64,000 bases of DNA from Crocodylus rhombifer (taxonomy: Eukaryota; Chordata; Crocodylia; Crocodylidae): contig JAVSML010021664.1 in assembly GCA_038503035.1 (NCBI GenBank), positions 124,001-188,000 on the forward strand, in the 5' to 3' direction. Of the stretch, positions 32,413-44,044 are shown piece after piece. Positions within the stretch are counted from its first letter, which is position 1; each line of letters begins with the position of its first letter. A program made the position numbers and the translations under genes. The notes beneath the pieces are model-generated. The model was not told the origin of the DNA. It saw only the letters and a list, made by a program, of their open reading frames with translations, and ran no database searches.

Positions 32413-35400
32413 GTCACATGGTCGTGGTCTCTGGTTTGAATGACATCCTGGGGAGCTGGAGTGCCACCTGTGCAATGATACATGCATGCCAGCTTCTCTT
32501 TTAACAGGCCGGAGGGAGTCTGCACGCAAGGGTTTTGCAACACGTCCCCACACTGAGCTTGGGTGGAAATGTGTTACATGAGTAGTTTCTGCAACTCGCC
32601 CAAAACGGGCCTAGTGCCCAGTGCCTCTCAGAAGGGCACGGGCCTGTAGTGCCATCTCTGGGGATATTGTTTTGCCAGCAATGCATCCTGTGCTCACTAC
32701 AGTGAAGGACAAGGTGAGGAGGGGGTGGCACGCATGCATGCATGTGCAGGACAAGGGTGGTGTGAATGTGAAGGAGAAGGGGGGGGGGGCATATCTATCT
32801 GTTTACTCTTCCCTACCCTGAAAGACAAGACATACCAAGCCCTGTCATCTGCTTTACATCTGGAGGGCCGGGGCAGGTGTGGGAGGACAGGGAACTGAAC
32901 AAAGCTGGGCTGCAGCTCATCCCATCTTCTGGCAAAGGGAAGCAGGAAGCTGGGGAGAGCAGGTTTACAGCCTGGCAGCCAAGTGAGGGAGTGTTGCCGC
33001 TGCCTGAGGCTGCTACTGTCCAACAGCAGGCGTGGGAAAGTTGGGGAGTGGCAGAAGAGTGGCTCACCGGTAGGTGAGCGGGATGGGACCCTGCTTGGCA
33101 TTGAGGCTTTGTAAGCCACAGGCCTCATCTTGCAATAGTCCCCAGCAAGTAGGAGTAGGGAAAGAGAGCTCACCCACGAGCAAGTTTACATTGCACGTGC
33201 ACTGAAACACTCAGCCCAGCTCAATGGGCAGCATGAGAGCAGGCGCATGAAAGCATTTCCCCTTGTGCTGCTGTTGCTCCCACTCAAAGCCCACCGGTGC
33301 CTGTGCCACAAGTCTGAGCCTTTCCTCCTGACACCATCACATGCTCTTCCCCCTAAACAGCACACTTGAGCGTTTTGCTTGAACGTCACCACTACCGTGG
33401 GTGTATTTTTAGTATAGCAAAACCCGAAAGGAAGTGAGAATGTGTCAAAGCCATGCCACACTGCGGCATCTGGTACACAGTGTGAATTGGGGGTGTCTTT
33501 CCTGTGCCTGATCCTCTGCTATCGCACTTCCCGGCACCCTCCCTGCTGAGCAGTGAGTCACTACCCGGCAGCAACGGCATTCAGGGCAAGATGCTACCCA
33601 CACAGGGAGCAAAAAAGGTCAAGTGAAGTGAAACAGCCTCCACGCACCCATGAATCAGAGGCGCTGCACACAAACACTGGGGCACCAAGTCCTTCCCTCA
33701 GCAGTTTGCAGGAAGCATGCTGTCAGCTCCATGGGCTGCATAGTTCCCTAGTGCTCATGCTGCTGTGAGCAATGGCTTGCGGGGGGGCATCTGTCCAGCC
33801 TCATTTGGCAAATGTTGGGCAATGGAAATGCAGTAGCTTGCTGAAAGCCACCCCCTCAGCTGGAAGTGCTGTGGCTGGCAGCGCCTTGCTGGTACCATCA
33901 ACACGGTGGTTAGGGCACTTGCCAGACAACAAAGCCCATGCAGTTCATTGCTGATGAGCAATTGGGGGTGGGGTGCCAGGATGGGGGTAGGGAGGGCTAG
34001 TAGTTGCAAAACTTCTGGCTACTGCAAGTCAAGCACTCAGCTTCCTCCCTTACCAGCACAGGAGTACATACTGCAAAGCCGCCACTGCCAGCTCAACAAC
34101 ATTGCTTAGATGTACAGATAGCGCTATCATGCAGGAGAGTGTGAACCACCTGATTCAACAATGGCTCTGACATAGTCTGTGTCTTGCCCGTGTGATTTCT
34201 ATATGCACATCAGTGGGCCCAGCAGAAGGGCTCCAAGTTGAGATGTGTGCTTTGAGCTCATATGATGCCAAAGAAGAGGACACCACTGCCTTATTAAAGA
34301 GCAAGCAGGCATGGCCACAGTTCCTTGAGTTACCTGCAGCACCACGGCATTGGCAAAGGGGCTGTGGAGTTGTGCAGCAGTCTGTAGCCGCAGCCCAAGG
34401 AAACGAAGAGACTGTACCTCGAAAAGCCAGTGCTAAGTAATCCCATTCGGCAGTGTGGGGCTATGCCAGCCTGCAGGCTGATTTCCAGAGCTTGGTGCAC
34501 ACACTGCAATCTCCTCCTGAAAAAGAGGATGAGACACGCCAAAGCCTTTGGTTTAACTTGGTACCAAGCAGTAAGTAGAGCAGTGAGGACTTCAGGGACT
34601 GGGATCCAGCAGCTCCTACTAATACTGGGGCTGGCACATCCTGTACCTACTTCAGGTGTGCATGTGGCTGTCTGTCCAAGACAGTGGAGGATGGTTAGCC
34701 TGAAGGAAGGGGGCCAGGCCTTAAGACCAATGCAGGGGAAACATGAAAACCCCTCTTCTCACACACATGCAGACACCTTTGCACCACAAAAGCAGCGTCA
34801 TTTGCACATGTACACACACATACACACCTCCACCCTTTTCAGTTTTACATGTGTTGCTAAGTTTTGGCCAACATGCAGCCATAAACCTGCTACTTTAAGA
34901 CACTCACCCCTGGAGCTAGCTCTACAGCTGTCATCAGGGCCCATCGCTCAACTGCAGGACATCCTGTTGACTCAAACCGGCTCACTGCAGACAGAGAAAA
35001 CATTTTTTTCATAACTAACGTGTACTTTTCTGGACAGTCCCATGGTGCACATGAATGTTGGGGGACATGGGAAAGACCTCCACTCCTCACAGCTGTGTAG
35101 CAAGGCCTCCCATTGGGACACCACTCTGCCCAGCGAACAGCTGGAACCGGTCTTCCTCCGTCTCGGTGAGGCGGCGTTCAGGACTGAGATGGGCGATGTT
35201 GGAGGACATCTAGCACGGCCGTTCTTGGCTTGGATGCGCACTGCAGAGCAGGTGAGCTTCGTTAAAAAAGAAGAAGTTGGGTGAATTGATTTTATTTCTT
35301 TTTTAAAAAGAAAGTTGCACGCGGGCACAATAGGCACTTTCCATGAGGAGCACTCTGTGCGCCGTGTTCACCTCTTTGATACTCAGGTGGGCTCACAATA

Positions 35401-38400
35401 CAAAGAGTCTTCGGTAGGGGCAACAGGGAGGGAACGAATGTCTACGACTGCTTATTTAGATTCAGATCCCACCCCATCCATACTCCCCAGCCTTCTCTTC
35501 AAAGACCCCGTTTCCGTCGCTGTTTTGGCTCGCTGGAACATGCATGGGAAACTAGCACAAACGAGGCCCAATCACCGAAAGCAAATGCGGCTGGAAACGC
35601 ACGCAAGTGTTTGGGGCCCTTGTGTTGCTGTGGAAGTCTTGGGCTGGCTCCGGGGAAGAGGGAGCCCTTTATAATGACCTGCTTCACCGAGCTGCTTCGC
35701 GAGCAGGCCAGGCTGCTATGGAAACTGGAGCGCAGGCGCTGGAGTCCATCAACGTCCCCATTCAAAGGAAGCAGGACTCTCGGTACCCCCTTTTTCTCCA
35801 ATTCTGTTGTGCAGGGGACTAGGAGGAGTCTTCCAGTTTGGTGAATGGCAACAGCCACAGGACAGAAGGGAGCAGGAAGTAGCATAGCTGAGACCATGAA
35901 ACCCTTCCCCAGCACACCGCTACACTCCCAGGGACGCTCGACTCTACGGACCTCAGCCGCAGAACTGCACTCTCCAACCCATAGAGCAGTGGGACAAACC
36001 GAGCGTCCCACTCCCCTGCACCCCTGATTTCCTCGTGGCAGGAATAAGTAACCAGCGCGCCGCGACTTGGTCTGCATGGTTCTGGTGGGGTCGACCAGAC
36101 GGTCTTCGGCCGGGACCAAGCGGGTCAACAGGAACCGTTACTAAGATGGGTCTTGCAACTGGAGTTACATGTCACACGACAGCACGGGCCTTGCACTCAG
36201 TGAGAAAAGGCCTGGTGGTGAAGCCACCGCACCACGTGACCCCTTTCCTAGGGTCCTCAAAGCCCCTACAGCCAGGCTGTCAAGGATCTCTCGGGTCCCT
36301 CCCATATTACTCTCAGCTGCCGTGTCCTGGGCCCACGGACAGACGGTCTTTCAGAGCTTATCAGTGCTGCTGCTCCTCAAAGCAGCAAAAGGCCCCTTGA
36401 GACCATGCAAGGAGCGCCTCTCCCTTTTATTCTGCTTCCACTGCTGGCATGAGAAGCCAGAGAGATCATCTATAATTTAAAAGCAAAGCCCACTTTTCAA
36501 CGGCAGCGAAGAGGACACATTCCCACCGACCTCTCCGACTTCCTTTTTCAGCTCCTTCATGCCCCCCACTTTTTTTTTTTGTCCTACTGGGGTGAGAACA
36601 GTTTTTCCTCTTGAATTTTAAGAATATCCTTAACAAAAAAACCACTCTCTAGAAACAAACAAATGCCTGCTTTCCCTGACCTGGTGGGATCCCAGCACCC
36701 ACCAGGGTCTGCTTTACCTTACCTCCACAGCTGGAAGACATTCGCTCCGGTTGCCATTGGGCAAGCGGGGAGCGGGGGAAGGCATCAAACCTCTCAGACC
36801 AGCTGGAAACATCCCCCATTGTTGTACGAGATGAGAGCCACCAACCCACATGCAGGAGGTGACCGGAGACACCCGACCGAAGTGCCCCAGCCCCGTTCTC
36901 CCACCCACCCCATCCCACTGACACAGCCGAGGGCCTGAAAGGGCAGCGCCTCCTGAGCCCAAGTGAATGCAGCCGGGGTTTCCTGGGGAACGCTGTTCAG
37001 TTTGTGCATGTCTGCGCCGGGTCACCTTTATCCACACATCACTGTCCCCAAATAGGGCCAGAGGGGCAAAAAGCAACTGTCACAGCCCTGTCCAAAGAGC
37101 AACAAGGGGGGAAACTGTGAGCCGGGAGGAGTTTCCATGGCAATCCATCGCCCCTGGAAAGGGATTCCTGGAGGGGAGGGAGTCTCCCTCTCCGTCTCTC
37201 TCCCTTTCCTTTCTCAAGCTTCTTTTTTTAACTTGTCACCGGTGGATGAGTGTAAAGGAGTCACTGGGCTGTTAATAAGGGGGTGGGAGGGTGGTGGTGA
37301 CTGCACAGATTGCTCTTGGGACTGGCTCTTTTTAACCGTTTCCTCCCTTCCCCTCTCTGCAGCCAGCACAGACACAGGAGGGAGTTTGGAGCTTGTCGAC
37401 ATGGGGAAACAGCCATAATTATACTCATTCGGTCCTGTTGTGCAGTACGGGGGACCTTGTCACAGGTATAACTTGTCATTTTAAGGGGGCCCTGTTATTC
37501 CAGAACAGGAGTGTCCACATAGGCAGCTATTCCAGCATCAAGCAGCATGATGCTGTAATCATGCCAGTAAGTTCCCCCCCCCCCCGTAGATAAGCCCTTA
37601 CTGTGTAGGAGAGCAAGGTGCTGGCGCAGCAGGTGACAGCCAGCCCCAGCATTTCCATTCAGAGCTGGGGCCCCCCAGGACGCCCCAGCTCAGTGCTTCA
37701 GCGTACCTGAATCCTGATCTGCAAATATTGCCTGAGAAACCTAGGCTTCTCTGGCAGGTTCCTGGTTTTCAGCACTGCCAGCTGAAACACCATGCCACAA
37801 ACAGACATGCTCACCTTTTCAAGCAGTAACGGCCCTTGCGGCAGTGCCTCTCTGCAAGGCCTTTAAAGCACGGTGCTAGGATCACGAGCTAGTCTCAGCT
37901 TCCCTTAGGTGACCCACAGGATAATGGGCTTTGGGAGGCTTTGTGCACGCTGCAGGCAGCATCAGGGGATAATGGATTTTGAATGGCTACTTAAGCATTT
38001 TAAATTGCTCCTTGCAGGCTTGCTCCCCAGTCTGGGGGCTGCGCAGCATTGCTCAGTGGCTGCTGCCAGAGGGGGCCTGGAGGGGGTAGGCAAGAAAGAT
38101 GGGAACCAACCTTCCCTTGAATTCACCGGTATGGCAGCAGGGAAGGCGTTGGCTTTAGGAGCAGAAGAAGAAACACTTCCCCCCCCCCCCCCCCCCGTGA
38201 AGAATATCAAACCCAGTCAGGAGGCACCTGGACTTTGCTTTTCTGACTGGGGATGTGGGAGGGGGCGTTCAGCAGAGCAAGCTTTGACACTAGGGCTATT
38301 CCTCAGCTCAGTGGCTGCTGCTGCTGCTCCGCAGACTGCTGCTCGACACCCCTGTATCAGGCTCCTCTCAGGAGCCACACGCGGCTCTGACCTTGCTGCA

Positions 38401-38604
38401 CGTGCGCTTCCTAAATGCAAGAACCTTTCTAGCCGTCTGGAGAGAGGTTTAGACAATGGCATCAGCACCCACTGCCACATCCTCCCCCCGCCACTGCTAC
38501 CATCTCTGGCACGGCGCAGCCCAGCCAGGCCCTCACGGTCACGTGAAGCTGGGACCCCCTTGGCTGCACTGTGTCCAGCTGCCAGAAGTGGGAGAGCACA
38601 GCTG
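32413..38604. other. Intergenic region downstream of LFNG
   Basis: No coding block is supported. There is a CA-rich stretch (34745-34830), a CpG-richer zone (35040-36130) and poly-C runs near 37576 and 38180. Frames in the CpG-richer zone have no family features. Confidence 0.5.
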
Positions 38605-38669
38605 AGTGCCTGGTTTCTAGTCCTGGTTCTCCCCCTAAAACCTTAGGCCACACGGAGCAAGGCATGCCA
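38605..38669 (+). repeat. MIR-like SINE, 5' part (interrupted)
   Basis: The stretch tttctagtcctggttctccccc...accttaggc resembles the region just after the tRNA head of MIR-like SINEs. The matching 3' part resumes at about 38968, after the MITE-like insertion. Confidence 0.4.
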
Positions 38670-38926
38670 GGCTCCTATACACATGCAGGGAGGCTGCTCC
38701 AACGTGCTGCAAATCACGTGCATCCGTGTCCCTGCGCTGAAAAATGGTGGGGTGCTTTGAACTACAGCTTGTCGAACAAGCTTTAGTTCAAAGCACCCCA
38801 CCGCCATTATTTGAGCACAGGGATGCTGATGCACATGGTGCTTGGTTGCTTTCAATTAGTGTGGCTCGCTAATTAAAGTGCTCCCCCCCCAACACACATC
38901 TCCCAGGGCACATCTATAAATGCCCA
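38670..38926. mobile_element. MITE-like palindromic element, copy B
   Basis: Terminal segments cctatacacatgc (left) and gcacatctataaatgcc (right) are imperfect inverted repeats and match the ends of copy A at 1764-2069. The central hairpin (38715-38772 against 38776-38837) has ggtgctttgaactacagcttgt-type arms and a 3-base loop. Copies A and B share the motif tgctttRaactaMagct on one arm and an attagNgYggct block. It has no coding capacity. Confidence 0.65.
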
Positions 38927-38967
38927 CTGACTCCAGGGAAAAAAAAAAAAAGTGGGGGGACAAGGCT

Positions 38968-39065
38968 TCGGCCTGCCTCAGTTTCTTCACATGTAAGGTG
39001 TGTTGTAGGACTGATTTAGACCCGTAAACCTCTTGGAGAGCCTCAGATGAATGATTAAGCAGCAT
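38968..39065 (+). repeat. MIR-like SINE, 3' part
   Basis: Reads gcctcagtttcttcacatgtaa, then cgtaaacctcttggagagcctcagatgaa, the usual order of the MIR-like core and tail in sauropsids. With 38605-38669 it suggests one SINE split by the MITE-like insertion. Confidence 0.6.
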
Positions 39066-42000
39066 CATAACCTAGAAATGTGAAAAGTAGCTCCTTCCTC
39101 TCTCTCATCTGGCATTAATCTCAAGCACTGGCTCCTTTTAACCTCTGGGTTTCCGACTGAACTGGCTCCTGGAGCCCATGGGAAGATGCGGTAGGAGCTG
39201 CTCCAGTCTCAGACGCCAGCTCACATGGGAAAGCCTGGCATGAGCCCCGCCAGCCTCCCACGTGGTCAGTGTGAAGGCAAATCAGCCCATTCAGCATGCC
39301 CTGGCAGGCACAGCATGGGCATCCTTTGTGAACAGATTATCAAGGGAAACACAGGATGTTCTGTTGACTTTGAAGCCTGTCAGCACAGCTACACTGCTCC
39401 ATTTTGCTCCCAGTTATGAGGGGTGGGGGCGGGGAAGGGAGGGGGAAAAGAGGGAGAGACAGCGGGACCCTCACCGCAAAACTGCTTTTGTGGTGCCAAA
39501 CGCCGGGTGCAGTTGATGCGGTGTTGGTAGGAAACTCTTCTCTGCCTTTCTGACCTCAGCCAGACAAACCACTCAGCCACAGATCAGCCCCTTCAGCACC
39601 TACCTGCAGACAGAAATGCCCTATGACAAAGTGACCGGGGCTGGGAAATGAACCCCCGAGGGACCTGCAGAAGGACCGCTCTATAGTTGTGGGGACGGGG
39701 CAGGACAGGACAGGACTTGCAAGCGACTGACCCAGAGGAAGAGCAGCAAGGAACAAGCCTCACAGTCCTATTCTCCTGCTGGGGCAGTACAGATCACTGG
39801 GCCAAGCAGCCACCCACAAAGGAGCTGCAAGTGATAAAAGGATTTATCTGGAAGAGTTCAAGATGCTACAGAGTCAGGTCTTACTGGTGCACGAGGCCTG
39901 AATTCTCTCCTCACTTCTCCAGAAGTCAGTAAGGAGGCACGATCAGCTCTTGGGGGTATGATATGAGGCAGACAGTCCTGGTCTCGGGGAGACACCACGT
40001 GCTTAGAGAGATCTGCTAGTTGCAATGTGAATGAAATGCAAGATTCCCTCCCTACAATCACCTGAGAGGTTTTCAATGGGAAGAGTGAAAAGTCTTTCAC
40101 AAGGCACGCTGCCACCAATTCATGCACATTTACTTCTCCCAGCCCCAACCTGGGTCCAGGAATTAAAAAAAAAAAAGGAAAAGAAAGGCAGAGACAATTC
40201 TTGGCTATTGCTAACTGGATATGCTAGGTGACCACAGGCAAAGTGGTGTGTGTGGAGAGCCTTCATGGGCATCCTAGCCTGTCCTGCCACTAAAGGAAAG
40301 GAGCCACATCCCCTTCTGAGTATAAGAGGAGCTTTGGTGCTAATCTCGACGTCAGAGCTCTGCATGGCACGTGACAGCAGCAATCTGAGCCTTTGCTGTG
40401 AGCCGGTTCAAGAGCGATTGGCCCTAGAGGAAGCCCCTGTTTCAGCCTGGCACCCTAGACTTCTCAGCAGCTCCTCTCGTACCAGGTCCCAGAGCAGCCG
40501 CCTTCCCTTTCGGGCTATTCCTGGAAGCAGGACTGGCCAGGCCTGGCCCACCTCCCCGAGCGGGTCAGAGCCGAGGGCTGTGCAGCTCTGCTGACAGCGA
40601 TCCGCCCTTGGGGGTGTCACTGAAGTCACAAGCGGTTCTCCTCTGCCCTCATACCACCTGCCCGGCCAGGAGCTACTCAACCATGCTGTGCCCTGGGGAG
40701 GGCATCCATTCAGCTGGGAGCGCAGAGCAATTATTAGCCAACTAGCAAAGGAAGAAGCCAAACTCTTGCTCACTTATATGGTATAAGACTGGGTTGTGAA
40801 TGGTCTGCCTTGATGGCCTCAGAAGACAAGAGGTGCTTCAGATAGCTTGTGAGGTCCCAAGAGGTAGGGGAGGATGTGAAGGATCTGCACCTCAGCTGAA
40901 GACAGGGGCCTGGGGGCAGATAGGAACCTGCTCTTGTCATGCACAAAGGGATGCATATAGTAAATCATCCTTTGAGAAGGGAGAAAGCCCCATTTCAAAC
41001 TGCTCCATGTTCCTGCAGCAGCCTCAGAAACAGCACTTGAGAGGCAGAGGGACATACTAGACGTTTGGTGGGGGTGCCTCCCCTCCCCGCTTGCTACAGC
41101 AGCCAGAGTTTTGGAAGCCCAAGTCCCTGGGGTGTTACAGCAAAACAGCAGTTTCAGAGGCCCTTGCTTTTCAGAGCCAAGTGCACCAGCATTAACAAAC
41201 CTTTCTGAATGTGTCTGCATGGGCCATTTCCTTCCCCCCCCTCCCCTCTTACATCAGGGTTACAACCAAACTTTTCTAGAGTGCCTCAAAGCCTTCAATG
41301 TGGGAAGCCCTGTTAAGGCACAACTGTTAGTTTGACCAGCATACAACACAGATTGTGATCTCACGCTGGGACTTCCCCAGGGAGAGAGGCACCTTTTGCC
41401 ATCTGCAGAATGAAGGGACGGCACAGGAGTGGAGACAAAGCCACCTGACCTGCTGGGAAAGCGTGATGGGAGAGCTCCAGCCTCGGCAGAGGTCACTGTG
41501 CAGGTGGCGTTCTCATGTCCCAGCCCTGGTAGGAGACAGCAAAGCCGGTCAAACATTTACACGGGGACTCCGATGAGAGCTCCTGTTCTCTTTCATGCCA
41601 CCTAATACACTCGACTGCTCTTCTCCCTTTCCACTGGAGCCCAGAAACAATGCCACCAAGTGCACGACCCCCGGTTTAATCATCTCTTAGTAGGGGGCAG
41701 AAGAAGAGGACACAGACTCTTACTCTCCAGAGAAAAAAAAGCTGATCCTGGAGGAATCACTAAGAGATGCAATGAAGCAAAGCAGGTAATCATTAGTGAA
41801 GGGTGGAGAGCTAGTCTTGGCCAAGCGCACTGCTGCTGCCCGGTTACAGACAGGGCAGTGGGGAGGGCGAGGTGGTCTGGACCAATGTCCAGCCATGGAA
41901 GGAGACATTTGGAAGAGGTCCCACCGTGCCCACAGCACACTCAGGAATGCTGCTGCTGCTGCTCATCAGCTACTGCCTGCTAGAGGACAATTCATGGCTG

Positions 42001-42094
42001 AGAGGAGCATGAGTTTCACAGACAAGCAAACACTTCCTAAAAAGGTCCAAACCAGCTCTCTTCCAGGTTCAGACCGACACACTAGGCAACCCAC
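39066..42094. other. Intergenic, nothing recognised
   Basis: Only short frames without family features. A homopurine block (ggggaagggagggggaaaag, about 39431-39450) is the one compositional oddity. Confidence 0.5.
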
Positions 42095-42429
42095 CCCCAT
42101 ATGAGGAAAGGCTGAGACAACTCGGCATAAGTTGAAAGCTTGGAGAGGACGAGATTTATAGGAACGTGAAGAAACTCCCCAGCCCCTGCCAGGGGACAAG
42201 GCAACGGGTTCAAGCAGATTAAAAGTAAATCTGGCAGGTTGGTAACTTCCCAACTGGAAGAGCAATGAGATCAGCTGCCTGGGGGGGCTGTAGATTCTCC
42301 CTCAGCAGAGCGTTTCAGTCACAGACCGGATGAGCACCAGCCTGGGACATTTTAGGAAGAGCTAATACTGTAGCTCTGGACTGGAGGGGCTGGACTACAC
42401 GAGTTGCCCTCAAACCTGTGATTCTACAC
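42095..42429 (+). mobile_element. CR1 LINE 3' tail fragment
   Basis: Begins with a decayed PYEERLRQLG-like coding end, the same motif seen in the larger minus-strand CR1 at 44.05-46.69 kb. It ends in ggctggactacacgag, then ctgtgattctaca, the typical CR1 3' terminus. It is strongly 5'-truncated at about 335 bp. Confidence 0.75.
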
Positions 42430-42751
42430 CATTTGTGCATGCAGCCCTCGTTTCAAAGCCGCCCCCGCCTCCTTCAGCACATGAAATCGTTCTCATGCTG
42501 GCTGCTGTAGGAACACAGGCTTGTTCAGACACAACAGTTCAGGTATTGGAAGGAGGCCTCTACAACCATAACCTCACATGCTCAAGAACCGTGAAATAGC
42601 CACCCTCGTTCCTTATCCAAGGACACTTTGCAAAACTCAAGACCGGTCCCCACAGCACATGGCTCAGTTCTGACTAGGCAAAGGGTCTGTGCTACATGGA
42701 TCAGCTGGCGTTTTCTTGGAGCATAAAACAGCTCTGCCACACCAAGACTAC

Positions 42752-43292
42752 GGCCCCCTCTATGTTACAGGTATCACACAGTTACCCGGTTACTTGTGCA
42801 ATTATCTTAAGACCAGCTACATGTGCAGAGTAGCTAGCACGCCATAACAAGCTCCAATAAGCTATAAAGTTAGACCTTGAAAACGTGTACTAATTTCATA
42901 GCTAGTTCCTATTGAGTTTTAATTTGCATGTGTAGCAGAGGTGCACCATGCCCAGCTGGGGTTGGGATCCCCAAAACAGAGGGCAAACAGCTGTAGGCTC
43001 TGGGTTGCAGCAGCAGGGTTTCCTGCACCCCTGAGCCTGTGAGATCACAGCTGTCATGATCCCCTAGGTGCAGGTGTGGGGGGCACCCCCACAGCTGGAA
43101 GCTCCTCAACTGAGGCGGCTCCCAGTTGCAGGAGCTTACTTGATGCTGGTGCAGGGGGAGCCTGAGATTGGACTCCCCTTGCACCAGCAATAAGACGCGA
43201 TGGGTCTAACTTCATAGCCATGGCAAGAGGTGCGACTGTGTGGATCACGCATGAGATCCCATCTTGCCTTTACCTGCACATGTAGAAGGGCC
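42752..43292. mobile_element. TIR-bearing non-autonomous element
   Basis: The left end ggccccctctatgttacaggt (42752-42772) and the right end acctgcacatgtagaagggccc (43272-43292) are imperfect inverted repeats of about 21 bp. The stretch ctataaagttagacc near the left is echoed in inverse near 43206. Inside, a 17-bp stem (43144-43160 with 43173-43189, one G-T mismatch) has a 12-base loop. No open frame. The family and target duplication are uncertain; a flanking TA is possible. Confidence 0.5.
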
Positions 43293-44044
43293 CTATACTC
43301 TAACCTAGGTTTCCCTTTACTGCAAGGGCCTCACGGCAGACATGGCATCCAGGAACTCGCCTGTCAGGATCTCTTTCCAAACCAAACTCGTGTCCCCTAC
43401 CGGTGGCAGCTGGCACATTAAGGAACAACAGCTCTCCATAAAGCTCAAAAGGGACCAGGCACGCGAGTAGTAGTAGTTGATACCTAGCCCCCTCCAAACA
43501 GTTGTTTTCAGGCTTGCACCCACATTGTTCCACTACCCCCATAAACTAAGTCGAGACAAGATGGGGAAAATCCCACAAGACAGTATGCGAGGCAGCCTGA
43601 CCTCCCTTGTGGGCATTTTATGTGATTTTTTTCTCTTCAACAGGCCTGAGCGCTTGCATTATGGATGCACCAGCTCCAAGCTGAGCGGAGCGAAGCCAGG
43701 TCAGAGTATCTGCAGTGAGTGGTGCTGGCTACACCGTAGGTTCTCCTTTCTCGCCAGAGGAGCACCGGATCGCTACCACAGCTTTTGGATGGCAGACAAA
43801 ACTCTGCCCACCCACCTCTGCTCATCGCAGTTGCAAAACAGCTCTTGTGAGAAACGACAGGAGTGGTAACTAGGGCAGCATAAAAACATTTCCATCAGAA
43901 CTAAGTTTGTAACAAGGCAGCTTTCCAGGAAGCGTCTGTTTTTGCTACAATTTGTTTATAACAGAAAAACACCTGAAAAACAGAACAACTGTCTGAAAAA
44001 AAAAGTTTCTGACTTAAAAATATTTCCATCATGTTTCAAGGGAG
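43293..44044. other. Intergenic, nothing recognised
   Basis: No coding frame or repeat that I can support. Confidence 0.5.
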
